Both the position numbers and the translations under genes were made by a program. Positions 8,415-15,815 of a stretch of 64,000 bases of DNA are shown here, piece after piece. This DNA comes from Hyphomicrobiales bacterium (GTDB lineage: Bacteria; Pseudomonadota; Alphaproteobacteria; Rhizobiales; Rhizobiaceae): assembly GCA_900489925.1 (NCBI GenBank), contig UEHQ01000002.1, positions 418,207 to 482,206 of the forward strand, read 5' to 3'. Below the pieces are notes generated by a model. It made no database searches, had not been told where the DNA came from, and saw only the letters and a program-made list of their open reading frames with translations. The stretch's first letter is position 1, and each line of letters starts with the position of its first letter.

Positions 8415-8517
8415 TTGATCCTGACTGACAACTGGGAGGAGGAGTGTTGTCAGTCCGACGAAGGAGCGCTGGGAGGAGGAGTGCGCTGCCTTCGAGAACA
8501 TAGATAGCCCATTGTTT
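8374..8517 (-). ncRNA. Cuckoo/CcsR-type small RNA with three anti-Shine-Dalgarno hairpins
   Basis: Reading the minus strand, three consecutive stem-loops occupy 8494-8459, 8453-8425 and 8414-8383. Each presents the same loop motif CCTCCTCCC (complements of 8471-8479, 8434-8442 and 8394-8402), an extended anti-Shine-Dalgarno sequence. The stems differ in sequence but are well paired: CGAAGG+GCGC, CTGACAAC and GAGCCCGG. The last stem is followed by TTTTCTATT, making it a Rho-independent terminator, which fixes the strand. A promoter-like pair (TTGCTG-N17-TATTCC) sits just upstream, predicting a transcript of about 145 nt. Loop motif and architecture match the alphaproteobacterial families described as cuckoo RNAs (Rhizobiales) and CcsR RNAs (Rhodobacter, stress induced). 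No credible protein is encoded here. Confidence 0.8.
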
Positions 8518-8523
8518 CGATCA

Positions 8524-8552
8524 GGAATAGGGAGATTACCGCAACGCAGCAA
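8524..8552 (-). promoter_or_regulatory. Candidate promoter of the anti-SD small RNA
   Basis: On the minus strand TTGCTG (8547-8552) and TATTCC (8524-8529) are separated by 17 bases, placing a start near 8517, just ahead of the first hairpin. The CCCTAT context of the -10 is also loosely compatible with a heat-shock (RpoH) promoter, as known for CcsR RNAs; this cannot be decided by eye. Confidence 0.45.
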
Positions 8553-8749
8553 TGCGCTACACGCAAAGCTATCGTCGCTACTTTTCCACGATCGCTCATT
8601 TTTGCAGCATTTTTGATCAATCGGTCAATTCCGTGGGCAAAAATCAGCTCCTACGTGTCGATATCACGTACATTTTCCCCCTCCCTCCCACCGAGGCCCG
8701 CGCGTTGTCCCGACAAAAGAATCATCCAGGAAGGTTTTAAGGATGATCC
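8553..8749. other. Intergenic stretch with no recognisable feature
   Basis: Between the small-RNA promoter and the hairpin at 8750 I see no open frame with a ribosome binding site, no tRNA and no repeat. Short plus- and minus-strand frames here lack start signals and family motifs. Confidence 0.5.
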
Positions 8750-8782
8750 AGAGAAAGGGCGGCACACCGCCGCCCTTTCTCT
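8750..8782 (-). terminator. Strong hairpin downstream of the small exported-protein gene
   Basis: A perfect 14-bp stem (AGAGAAAGGGCGGC / GCCGCCCTTTCTCT) with loop ACACC lies 45 bases beyond the stop of the minus-strand gene at 8827. There is no T-tract on the minus strand, so it is a probable terminator or mRNA 3'-end stabiliser rather than a textbook one. Confidence 0.6.
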
Positions 8783-8804
8783 CGTAAGTCGTCGTTTGGT
8801 AACC

Positions 8805-8866
8805 GTCGCCGTAAGGCATTCTGCGGTCACCATTCGTCGCCGCAAGGCATGCTGCCGTCACCATTC
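8805..8866. repeat. 31-bp tandem duplication across a stop codon
   Basis: Two adjacent 31-bp units (8836-8866 and 8805-8835) match at 28 of 31 positions. Because 31 is not a multiple of three, the second unit is read in a shifted frame and the minus-strand gene terminates (GAATGGTGA) four bases after entering it. Confidence 0.85.
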
Positions 8867-9198
8867 GTGCCGCCGAAGGTGCTCTGGCAGTAGGTGTGCC
8901 GCGGTGCTACCGGGGCGGGTGCCCGAACACCGATAGACCCTGTGGTGCCGGTATCGACGCCAAAGGCGGCCAGCGGATACCAATAGCCGTCAGAATGGCG
9001 CCGCATTCCGGGTTTTTCCACACGAGAACCACGATAGCCGTGCCAGTAGACAGCATGCGGGTTGTACTGCACCAACTCGACGTTTGTGGTGCTCGGTAGC
9101 GGAAGTTGCTGGAGGGGAGCGGCCTGCGCAGGCGCAAAGGACAGCGCGAGAAGTGCGCCAAGCGGCAGGGCAAGAGAAGCAGAACTGAGCATTTTCAT
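8827..9198 (-). CDS. Small exported protein of unknown function
   Basis: A 123-residue protein starting MKMLSSASLALPLGALLALS with a clear signal peptide (predicted cleavage near PAQAA-PLQQ). The ATG at 9198 is chosen over a longer upstream frame because AAAGGAGGG sits seven bases before it and the signal peptide begins there. The mature part is Tyr/Gly/Pro rich (YWHGYRGSRVEKPGMRRH, DGYWYPLAAFG) with two Cys near the C-terminus. I do not recognise a domain. The end of the gene lies inside a 31-bp tandem duplication whose second copy creates the present stop codon, so the C-terminus may have been altered recently. A strong hairpin follows. Confidence 0.75.
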   Translation of the reverse strand: MKMLSSASLALPLGALLALSFAPAQAAPLQQLPLPSTTNVELVQYNPHAVYWHGYRGSRVEKPGMRRHSDGYWYPLAAFGVDTGTTGSIGVRAPAPVAPRHTYCQSTFGGTNGDGSMPCGDEW

Positions 9199-9395
9199 GA
9201 TAAACCCTCCTTTCGGATTTACATGAAGAAAATGCGTTCTTTCCTTGTAAAGTTCCGTCATCACACGCGACCTCCAGCACTTGTGATCGGCGGCGACTGG
9301 CCGTGATTGCAGCCGGCAAGCGCCTGCGGATCGCGATGCCACCACGCTGTTCGGGAGGCATGTCGAAGGGAGCCTTTTAGGGCGAGATCGGCCCC

Positions 9396-9716
9396 TCAGC
9401 GATCATATACGATGCGATAACCCTGGCTCGAGAGGCAAGCGACATACTGTCGGCGCGCGGCGGCTCTTGTTTGCGCCTCCTCATTGGCGGCGTCGATCGG
9501 GCGGTTTGCCATATGCGCCCGCAACTCGTACTGCCTGCGGGCTTCCTCGTACATGAAATTGCCGTCGGCGGTGCAGATACTATGGGCGACACCGGGCAGA
9601 TTGAGCGGCGGATCAAGCGTGTTGACCGGCGTCAGGACGGGCATATTGTCGACGCAACTCGCAAGCACGGCGACCGATCCGCCAAGAACAAGCGCCCGAG
9701 CAAACTTACCCAACAT
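9396..9716 (-). CDS. Putative small lipoprotein, unknown function
   Basis: A 106-residue protein starting MLGKFARALVLGGSVAVLASC. The lipobox-like VLASC places the acylated cysteine at about residue 21. The ATG at 9716 follows GGAGGGAAT at good spacing; the longer upstream frame has no such signal. The mature part contains a charged, probably helical stretch (YEEARRQYELRAHMAN, EEAQTRAAARRQYVACL). I do not recognise the family. It is followed on the minus strand by the small exported protein gene at 9198 (about 200 bases away). Envelope location is inferred from the lipobox only. Confidence 0.7.
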   Translation of the reverse strand: MLGKFARALVLGGSVAVLASCVDNMPVLTPVNTLDPPLNLPGVAHSICTADGNFMYEEARRQYELRAHMANRPIDAANEEAQTRAAARRQYVACLSSQGYRIVYDR

Positions 9717-9851
9717 ATTCCCTCCGGCCTTGCACCATTTCACACGATAGCGCACCGCCCCGCGGGGCAGCGCGAGGCGACAATCGCGCAACAACATTGC
9801 GCCAGCCTAGCGGCGAGCTCCAAGATGCTACGATGGTAGGTAGAATTGTCG

Positions 9852-11078
9852 CTAGCAAACGCGTCCGCGCGAACGCAATCGTCCGATCTCGGCAATCAGA
9901 GTTTCAGCGCCAAGGCTGGAGCGGAAGGCGGCGACAACTCGCCCTCTTCCGGCCAGGCTGATTTTTTTCGCCAGTTCAGGTTGCTCGACAAGGGTGCGGA
10001 TGGCGCCGGCGAGTGCGACAGGATCCCTTGGCGGGACGAGAATGCCGTCTTCACCGTCAGTAATAAGCTCGCGGACACCGCCGGCGTCGGTGCCGATTGT
10101 CGGCACTTCGCAGCTCATTGCCTCCATATAGGCAACCCCAAGCGGCTCCTGCCAGCTTGCAAGCGCAAAGATGTGCGCCTCCACCAACCTGCGCCGCACC
10201 TCTGCCTCGTTCACGGCGCCAAGCAGCTTCACACGATCGGCGAGCTGAAGATCGCGGATGGTTGCCTCTATGACTGCGCGGAATCCCTGCCCGCCCACGT
10301 CGTCTTCACCGGCGATCTCCAGCCCGACATCCATGCCTTCATTGACCAGCTGGCGAACGGCCTGAAGCAAATCCTGATGACCCTTGGCGGCATTCAGGCG
10401 CCCACAGGAGAAGATCATCACTCGCTCGCCGGGCGCAGCCGGCCGGTAGGCCGATGTGCGGGCAAAGCTATCGGTATCGACACCCATGGACTGCACTACC
10501 ACCTCGGCAGGCATATCGCGGCCCAGCGCCTGGCGTGCCTCGTCAAGCAGGGTCTTGGTGATCACAGAAGCAAAGGCGGCGCGACGCCACTTGAACCCCT
10601 GCCCCGCGCCATAATCGGCAATCGGTCCATGCAACGTCAGGCTATAGGAAAGACCAGTCATGCGATTGGCGAGCGCCGCTATCAGGGCGGCTCGCCCGCA
10701 CGAATGAACATGCACGTGGTCGATACCGTTGGCGGCACAATGTCTGGCGAGCCGCCGTGCCGAGGAAAGGCACAGCACGGCATCCTGAACCACGGCCGCG
10801 CCTTCGCTTCTGATCTCGGTCATCAGGCTACGCAACGGCAGCGAGAAGAGTGCTTGCAGGGTTGCGACCGGCGCGGGCTGGCCCAGATATTTGGTGTTCG
10901 CCATCGCCTCGGCGGACCAGCTGTGCGAAATCAGACCGGACGGAGGGGGACGGGTGCTCAACACACTGAGATCAACACCGCGTTTCCTCAGCTCGTTGAT
11001 TTCACGCCAGAAGAAGATGTGGGTCTGCCCCGGAAATTGTGGAACGAGATATGCAATTTTCGGATTTTCACCCATCAA
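9852..11078 (-). CDS. GT4-family glycosyltransferase
   Basis: A 408-residue glycosyltransferase of the retaining GT-B/GT4 type. The N-terminal domain starts KIAYLVPQFPGQTHIFFWREI. The C-terminal donor domain carries the E-x7-E nucleotide-sugar motif region YMEAMSCEVPTIGTDAGGVRELI and the trailing GEDGILVPPRDPVALAGAI. The middle HVHSCGRAALIAALA is typical of cytoplasmic polysaccharide glycosyltransferases. There is no signal peptide or transmembrane segment. It lies just downstream of, and on the same strand as, the large acyltransferase (95 bases apart), so the two may act on the same surface polysaccharide. Donor and acceptor cannot be predicted. Confidence 0.85.
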   Translation of the reverse strand: MMGENPKIAYLVPQFPGQTHIFFWREINELRKRGVDLSVLSTRPPPSGLISHSWSAEAMANTKYLGQPAPVATLQALFSLPLRSLMTEIRSEGAAVVQDAVLCLSSARRLARHCAANGIDHVHVHSCGRAALIAALANRMTGLSYSLTLHGPIADYGAGQGFKWRRAAFASVITKTLLDEARQALGRDMPAEVVVQSMGVDTDSFARTSAYRPAAPGERVMIFSCGRLNAAKGHQDLLQAVRQLVNEGMDVGLEIAGEDDVGGQGFRAVIEATIRDLQLADRVKLLGAVNEAEVRRRLVEAHIFALASWQEPLGVAYMEAMSCEVPTIGTDAGGVRELITDGEDGILVPPRDPVALAGAIRTLVEQPELAKKISLAGRGRVVAAFRSSLGAETLIAEIGRLRSRGRVC

Positions 11079-11172
11079 GTCCGTCTCTCTGCCGATTTAC
11101 AAAGAGCTTTGTAAATCAAGACTGCCAAGTCGCACACCTGCACTTCCGGAGGGTACTTGTCAGCGATTGCGG

Positions 11173-13221
11173 CTACAGCCTTGACGCAACGACAGTGGAT
11201 AGGCGGCCCGCGATGATGCTGGCGCCCAGCTGGCTTACGTGATCGTCATCGATATAGAGCGCGCGGCCTTCCATCTGCAGCAGGCAACGGCCTTGCTGCA
11301 GCGTGTCACAGAACAGCTCCCTCGGTTTGATCCGCAGCAGATTGGGGTGCGTTCCGATGCCGTCCAGCATGGCATCGGAGCCGGCGTTGCGCCTCTTGTT
11401 GACTGCCGAAGCCGTGGAAAGATCGACGTCGTGCTCCAGGCCGAAATACATTTCCTTGGACAGGTAGGCCGGCACATCCCAGCCAGCTTCGGGGATCTGA
11501 TAGACCAGCACCACCTTCTTGCCGCGCGCAAGCAGGTCCTTTATATGCTGCTGCACGAGATCGGAAACCGATCTGATGCGGGCGGCAGAATCGTCGCGCG
11601 GCGCTTCTCCCGCGACCGGCTGCATGTAGCGAACGATCGTGCCCTCGTTACCACCCTCTTCATTGTTAAACAGATAGCCGCCGAGATGCGCCGTCCAGCG
11701 TGAAGCCAGAACCACCGTGTCGATCGCGGGATGGCTGTCTAGGTAGCTCATGGCATCCGTGTTGAAGCGCAGGCAGCTTTCGCCCGGGATCGAGCTTTCC
11801 AGCCCCGGAACCGGCATGCAGCCGGCATGGGTGAACTGCCGGACGCCCGCGCCTCGCGCAGCGAAGACCTTGGCCATCTCCAGCGAAATCGCCGCGCCAT
11901 GGCTATCGCCGTAGATCATCACGGTTTCCGGCAGCGTCTTGTTGTGCCGGCAGGTATCCTGCGGTTCGATATAGTTCCTTTCCGTGCTCAGGCATGGCTG
12001 GAACATCGCACTCTCTTCCTTGAAGATCGCCGCGGTATTCAGTGCCTCGTCCGAAAGCCGTCCAGGGAAGCCCTGCTTGAGCTGACCCGCCGCGCCAACC
12101 GCGAAAATCACCGCGCTTGCGGCAACCGCGCCGGCAAAGATCGTCCTGCGGCTCACCCTGCTGCGATCCCGGAAGGGACGCTCGATATAGCGCCAGCTCG
12201 CCCATGCGATCGGCAAGGACATCAGCGCGACGGCAAGACTTAGCCAAACCGGCGGCTCGTTCAACATTCTGAGCCGCAGGAATGCGAGCAGAGGCTGGTG
12301 CCAGAGATAGGCGCTGTAGCTGATCAGGCCCACCAATACCAGCGGCTTGAGGCTGAGCAGACGACCGGCAAGCGAGCCCGAGCGTGCGAACATCAGCACC
12401 AGCACCGTTCCCAGAACGCAGGGCAGGACAAGCAGGCTCGGCGTCTGCCCGCCAGCGGGGAAGAATGCCAGCGATCCGACGATCAGGACGAGGCCCGCGA
12501 GCGACAACCAGTCACCATGCCTGGAGATCGCGTCGGCGGAGCGATTGCGCAGCGCGAGCGCGCCGAGCGCTCCGGCAAGAAGCTCCCAGGCACGCGAAAC
12601 GATCATGTAGAAACCGGCTTCCGGATCGATCGATTGCAGCCATTGCGAACAGAGGATGCTCGCAAGCGTCAAGCCCGCCAGCAGCGGAAGGGTCAACCGC
12701 CGGCCGAATTTAAGGATGACGAGCAGCAGCAGCGGAAAGACGACGTAGAACTGCTCTTCGACCGAAAGGCTCCAGGTATGCAACAACGGCTTTTGTGCCG
12801 ACGTCACGTCGAAGTAGCCGGTCTCGATGTAGAAAAGGATGTTCGACGCATAGCTGACCGTGGCCATCAGGCTTTGCGAGAAATCCTTGTAGGCCATGGG
12901 CAGCATCCACAGCCATGCAAATGGCAGGCAGGCAAGGATAACCACGAATAGCGCGGGCAGAATGCGCCGGGCGCGCCGCTCGTAAAAATCGACGATCGAA
13001 AACCGGTTGTTGTCGATATCGCGGGCAATGATCGAGGTGATGAGAAATCCACTTATGACGAAGAATATATCCACGCCGATGAAGCCGCCACTGAAGAACG
13101 GAACGCCCGCGTGAAAGAGGATCACCGGGAGAACAGCAACGGCCCGGAGGCCATCCACTTCCGGACGATACAAATCCTGCCGATCGCCAAGAACACCTGA
13201 CGTATTGGTCTTCATCAACAT
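11173..13221 (-). CDS. OafA/YrhL-type membrane acyltransferase with SGNH domain
   Basis: A 682-residue two-domain O-acetyltransferase. Residues of about 20-380 form the multi-spanning acyltransferase-3 domain, recognisable from YRPEVDGLRAVAVLPVILFHAG and SLSVEEQFYVVFPLLLL. The C-terminal half is a periplasmic SGNH-like esterase fold with the nucleophile block MIYGDSHGAAI and the DDDHVSQLGA catalytic Asp/His block near the end. Such proteins O-acetylate LPS O-antigen, exopolysaccharide or peptidoglycan. The start could be the ATG at 13221 or the one two codons later. Together with the downstream GT4 gene it suggests a small polysaccharide-modification pair rather than a full biosynthetic cluster. 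Confidence 0.9.
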   Translation of the reverse strand: MLMKTNTSGVLGDRQDLYRPEVDGLRAVAVLPVILFHAGVPFFSGGFIGVDIFFVISGFLITSIIARDIDNNRFSIVDFYERRARRILPALFVVILACLPFAWLWMLPMAYKDFSQSLMATVSYASNILFYIETGYFDVTSAQKPLLHTWSLSVEEQFYVVFPLLLLVILKFGRRLTLPLLAGLTLASILCSQWLQSIDPEAGFYMIVSRAWELLAGALGALALRNRSADAISRHGDWLSLAGLVLIVGSLAFFPAGGQTPSLLVLPCVLGTVLVLMFARSGSLAGRLLSLKPLVLVGLISYSAYLWHQPLLAFLRLRMLNEPPVWLSLAVALMSLPIAWASWRYIERPFRDRSRVSRRTIFAGAVAASAVIFAVGAAGQLKQGFPGRLSDEALNTAAIFKEESAMFQPCLSTERNYIEPQDTCRHNKTLPETVMIYGDSHGAAISLEMAKVFAARGAGVRQFTHAGCMPVPGLESSIPGESCLRFNTDAMSYLDSHPAIDTVVLASRWTAHLGGYLFNNEEGGNEGTIVRYMQPVAGEAPRDDSAARIRSVSDLVQQHIKDLLARGKKVVLVYQIPEAGWDVPAYLSKEMYFGLEHDVDLSTASAVNKRRNAGSDAMLDGIGTHPNLLRIKPRELFCDTLQQGRCLLQMEGRALYIDDDHVSQLGASIIAGRLSTVVASRL

Positions 13222-13403
13222 GCAGATTTCCCCGGTTTTCTGCTAACTCACGACAGCTACTACAAGAAACATCTTCCAAGCGCCGAGAATCCTCGGGGCA
13301 GAGTTAATCAAGAATTTCCGCAGAAGTAGAATTACGATAAAATCACGCAATCCAGGGATGCTCTCTTAAGGCGCAAGCGCCGGCGCGCTTAACCACGCAG
13401 CTG

Positions 13404-15173
13404 CTACTGGAACAGGCTCAGGATTTTCGTCGGCGCGGAGTTGGCGATCGACAGGGACTGGATCGCCAGCTGCTGTTGGGTTTGCTGTGCCGACAGTCGC
13501 GACGATTCCTCTTCCATGTCGGCATCGACCAGACGACCAATGCCCTTCTCAACGGTGGCCATCAGCGATGCCGAGAATTCCGTCTGCATATCAATGCGCG
13601 ATTGAAGCGCCCCGAGCACGGATGCGCCTTCCACGGCCCTGCCCATCGCCGCTTCGATGTAGTTGATGTACGTGTTGACCGCGGTCGGATGTTTGGCGAT
13701 GTCGATATCGAGAAAGGCCAGCCTCGGAATCGGCTCGATGCTGACGTCGATATTCGTGAAGCTGATGCTGGTGCCCGCTCCCGCCCTGCGATCGACGCTC
13801 GGGTCACTCCTCAGCGTGACGTTCCCCGGTGACGTCGATTCAATAATCACGTCCGGCCAATCGGCGGCCATGAGCGATTGGAGCAAGGTCGCCATCTCGT
13901 CGGCGGTTTCGATTTTTCCGCTATCCTTGCCAAGCAACGTGTTCACGTAGGTCCGGTCAAATGAATAGGATTTGGATGGCGCACCGTTAACGGAGAAATT
14001 GAAGCTCACGCGTACGCCATCGGCGTCATTGCCGTCCACATAGTCCTGGAATTCCTCGAAATTCAGAGAGATCGTGGAACCGCGAGCGCCCCAACCACTA
14101 TTGTCGACAAGCCCGCCGCGCGAATTCGTCGTGTTTGCCGCCCCACTCACTTGGACCGACGATCCGTCCAGACCGTTCGACCGATTCTGATCGGTCACGA
14201 TTGCGATACGGTTCGGGATAATCCCGTTGATGTTGCTAACAACCGTTGCGCTGGCATCCGCCCCCGCGGCACCAAGAGCGTAATCCAGAACCTGGATGTA
14301 TTGCTTGAAATTCGAGATAACGCCGTTCCACGACGAATTCACGGCATCGACCGTGGCCCGATCGATGGTGATCGCCGTGGTCTTGCCGGGATTCAACGCC
14401 CCCGGCAAACCTTGGCTGGCATTGTCGGCATCGACGGTGATGTCGAAGGTGATTTCGTCGGAGGCATCGTCAAAGGCGATTGGTCCGGAAAAGTCGAATG
14501 TGAACAGGCCAGCACTGGCGTACTCGTAATTGTAGTTCGTCCACTGTTCGATTCCGAGATCGTCGAGGTAACCTAAACGCAAACCGCCGATGGATGTCAG
14601 GTCGCGTGGATCTGGCTGAAGAATACCGCCGCCGTTGCTGTTGAAGAGCGAGGTTTGCGACAGGTGGATCTCCGTGGAATTCACGGCGACCGAGTTGGCC
14701 GAGCGGACGAAGGACGACACGACCGAGGCCGTGTTGACGTCGTTGTCGGTAATATCCGAGACGTCCGTATTGAGCCAGTTCTGGCCAGAGAAGCTCGCGG
14801 ACGTTGCGATGCTGACGACCTGCTGCTTCAGCTGATCCAATTCAGCCTGCACCTTTGCCTTGTCGACGCCTGCCTCGGTGGCTGCAACCAGCTTTGCCTT
14901 GAAGTTGCCGAGGACATCGATAACCGCGGTCATCCCGGTATAGGCGGTATCGACCTTGGCCGCCCCCAGCCCGAGAGCGTCATGGACGGCGGAAATCGCG
15001 CCCTTGTCTGAACGCATGGTCGTCGCAATCGCCCAATAGGCAGCATTATCCGAAGCATTTTCGACGCGAAGGCCGGATGACACCCGCTGCTGCGTATGCT
15101 GCAGTCCAGAGTTGATCGACTGTAGTGTCTGAAGTGCGGCTAACGCCGACGTGTTCGTAACAATGGAGGTCAT
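13404..15173 (-). CDS. Large flagellin (FliC/FlaA family)
   Basis: A 589-residue flagellin. The N-terminal D0/D1 region (about residues 1-150: TNTSALAALQTLQSIN, QQRVSSGLRVENASDNAAYWAI) and the C-terminal D1/D0 region (about 510-589: ASVLGALQSRID, ending SLSIANSAPTKILSLFQ) are canonical. The central variable region of about 360 residues is much longer than in the roughly 320-400 residue flagellins usual in rhizobia, and is rich in Asp, Ser, Asn and Thr. No other flagellar gene is nearby, so this is a solo, monocistronic copy. Export through the flagellar type III apparatus and assembly into the filament are expected. It could be a minor subunit; that is inference. Confidence 0.92.
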   Translation of the reverse strand: MTSIVTNTSALAALQTLQSINSGLQHTQQRVSSGLRVENASDNAAYWAIATTMRSDKGAISAVHDALGLGAAKVDTAYTGMTAVIDVLGNFKAKLVAATEAGVDKAKVQAELDQLKQQVVSIATSASFSGQNWLNTDVSDITDNDVNTASVVSSFVRSANSVAVNSTEIHLSQTSLFNSNGGGILQPDPRDLTSIGGLRLGYLDDLGIEQWTNYNYEYASAGLFTFDFSGPIAFDDASDEITFDITVDADNASQGLPGALNPGKTTAITIDRATVDAVNSSWNGVISNFKQYIQVLDYALGAAGADASATVVSNINGIIPNRIAIVTDQNRSNGLDGSSVQVSGAANTTNSRGGLVDNSGWGARGSTISLNFEEFQDYVDGNDADGVRVSFNFSVNGAPSKSYSFDRTYVNTLLGKDSGKIETADEMATLLQSLMAADWPDVIIESTSPGNVTLRSDPSVDRRAGAGTSISFTNIDVSIEPIPRLAFLDIDIAKHPTAVNTYINYIEAAMGRAVEGASVLGALQSRIDMQTEFSASLMATVEKGIGRLVDADMEEESSRLSAQQTQQQLAIQSLSIANSAPTKILSLFQ

Positions 15174-15618
15174 GAGAACCCACGGATAAAACTAAAGATT
15201 GTTCTAAAATTGCAAAAAGGCCGCCTTATGCATCCTATGGATGCCAAACTACTAAGCCGTTGGTTAACAAAAGATGGATCAAATTAGCAAAATATGATCA
15301 ACCCTCGCAATGTATGAGTGTGGTCGGCTGTCACAAGCCGAGGCCAACCCCACCTAGCCAAGCTGATTGGCCACTGCGTGTTGTCTACTTCCAGGTAATC
15401 AGATGCTTCGGTGACCGATGTTGGCTGCCGTCTCAATGACAAATCGGCCGGTGGCGCTCACGGCCGAATATACGACGTAAAGCCAGTGCGCGTCTTTTCG
15501 TCAAAGGAAATGGGTAAAGCGGGAATGCCAGAACTGGCCTAGGCCATTATGTTCGAGCGAAGGCGAACCGGATCGATCCAGGCGCTCTTAGACTTTTACA
15601 AAAGAGATTGGAAGGAAT
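15174..15618. other. Flagellin upstream region
   Basis: This stretch of about 445 bases is comparatively AT-rich near the flagellin start. It holds an inverted repeat GCATCC-TAT-GGATGC (15230-15244) about 57 bases before the start codon. On the minus strand a weak promoter-like pair TTGTGA-N16-TACATT (15331-15336 and 15309-15314) would give a leader of about 130 nt. I see no gene and no convincing terminator in the rest. Confidence 0.4.
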
Positions 15619-15694
15619 GGCGCACCCGAAGAGATTCGAACTCCTGACCCCCAGATTCGTAGTCTGGTGCTCTATCCAGCTGAGCTACGGGTGC
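15619..15694 (-). tRNA. tRNA-Arg (anticodon ACG)
   Basis: Reading the minus strand from 15694, a complete cloverleaf is present: acceptor stem GCACCCG/CGGGTGC, D-arm GCTCAGCTGGATAGAGC, anticodon stem CCAGA/TCTGG with loop CTACGAA (anticodon ACG), variable loop and T-arm with GTTCGAATC. Discriminator G is followed by an encoded CCA (15621-15619). The anticodon ACG (inosine-modified) reads CGU/CGC/CGA arginine codons. It stands alone; no integrase or att-like duplication is visible beside it. Confidence 0.97.
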
Positions 15695-15815
15695 GTCTGC
15701 AGCGGTGTGTCCCGCTGGCGTGAGCGGTTCTCTAAAGGGTCCTTTGAGCGATTGCAATAGGCTTTTTCAAAAAATAACAGTTCTTGTCACACGAGGCTGG
15801 AATGCGGAAATTGCA

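Noticed and set aside
8383..8494. Plus-strand reading of the triple hairpin as Shine-Dalgarno-like GGGAGGAGG decoys
   Set aside because: The T-tract after the terminal stem and the promoter-like pair both point to the minus strand.
15619..15694. Possible genomic-island attachment site at tRNA-Arg
   Set aside because: No integrase gene, no repeat of the tRNA 3' end and no abrupt composition change nearby.
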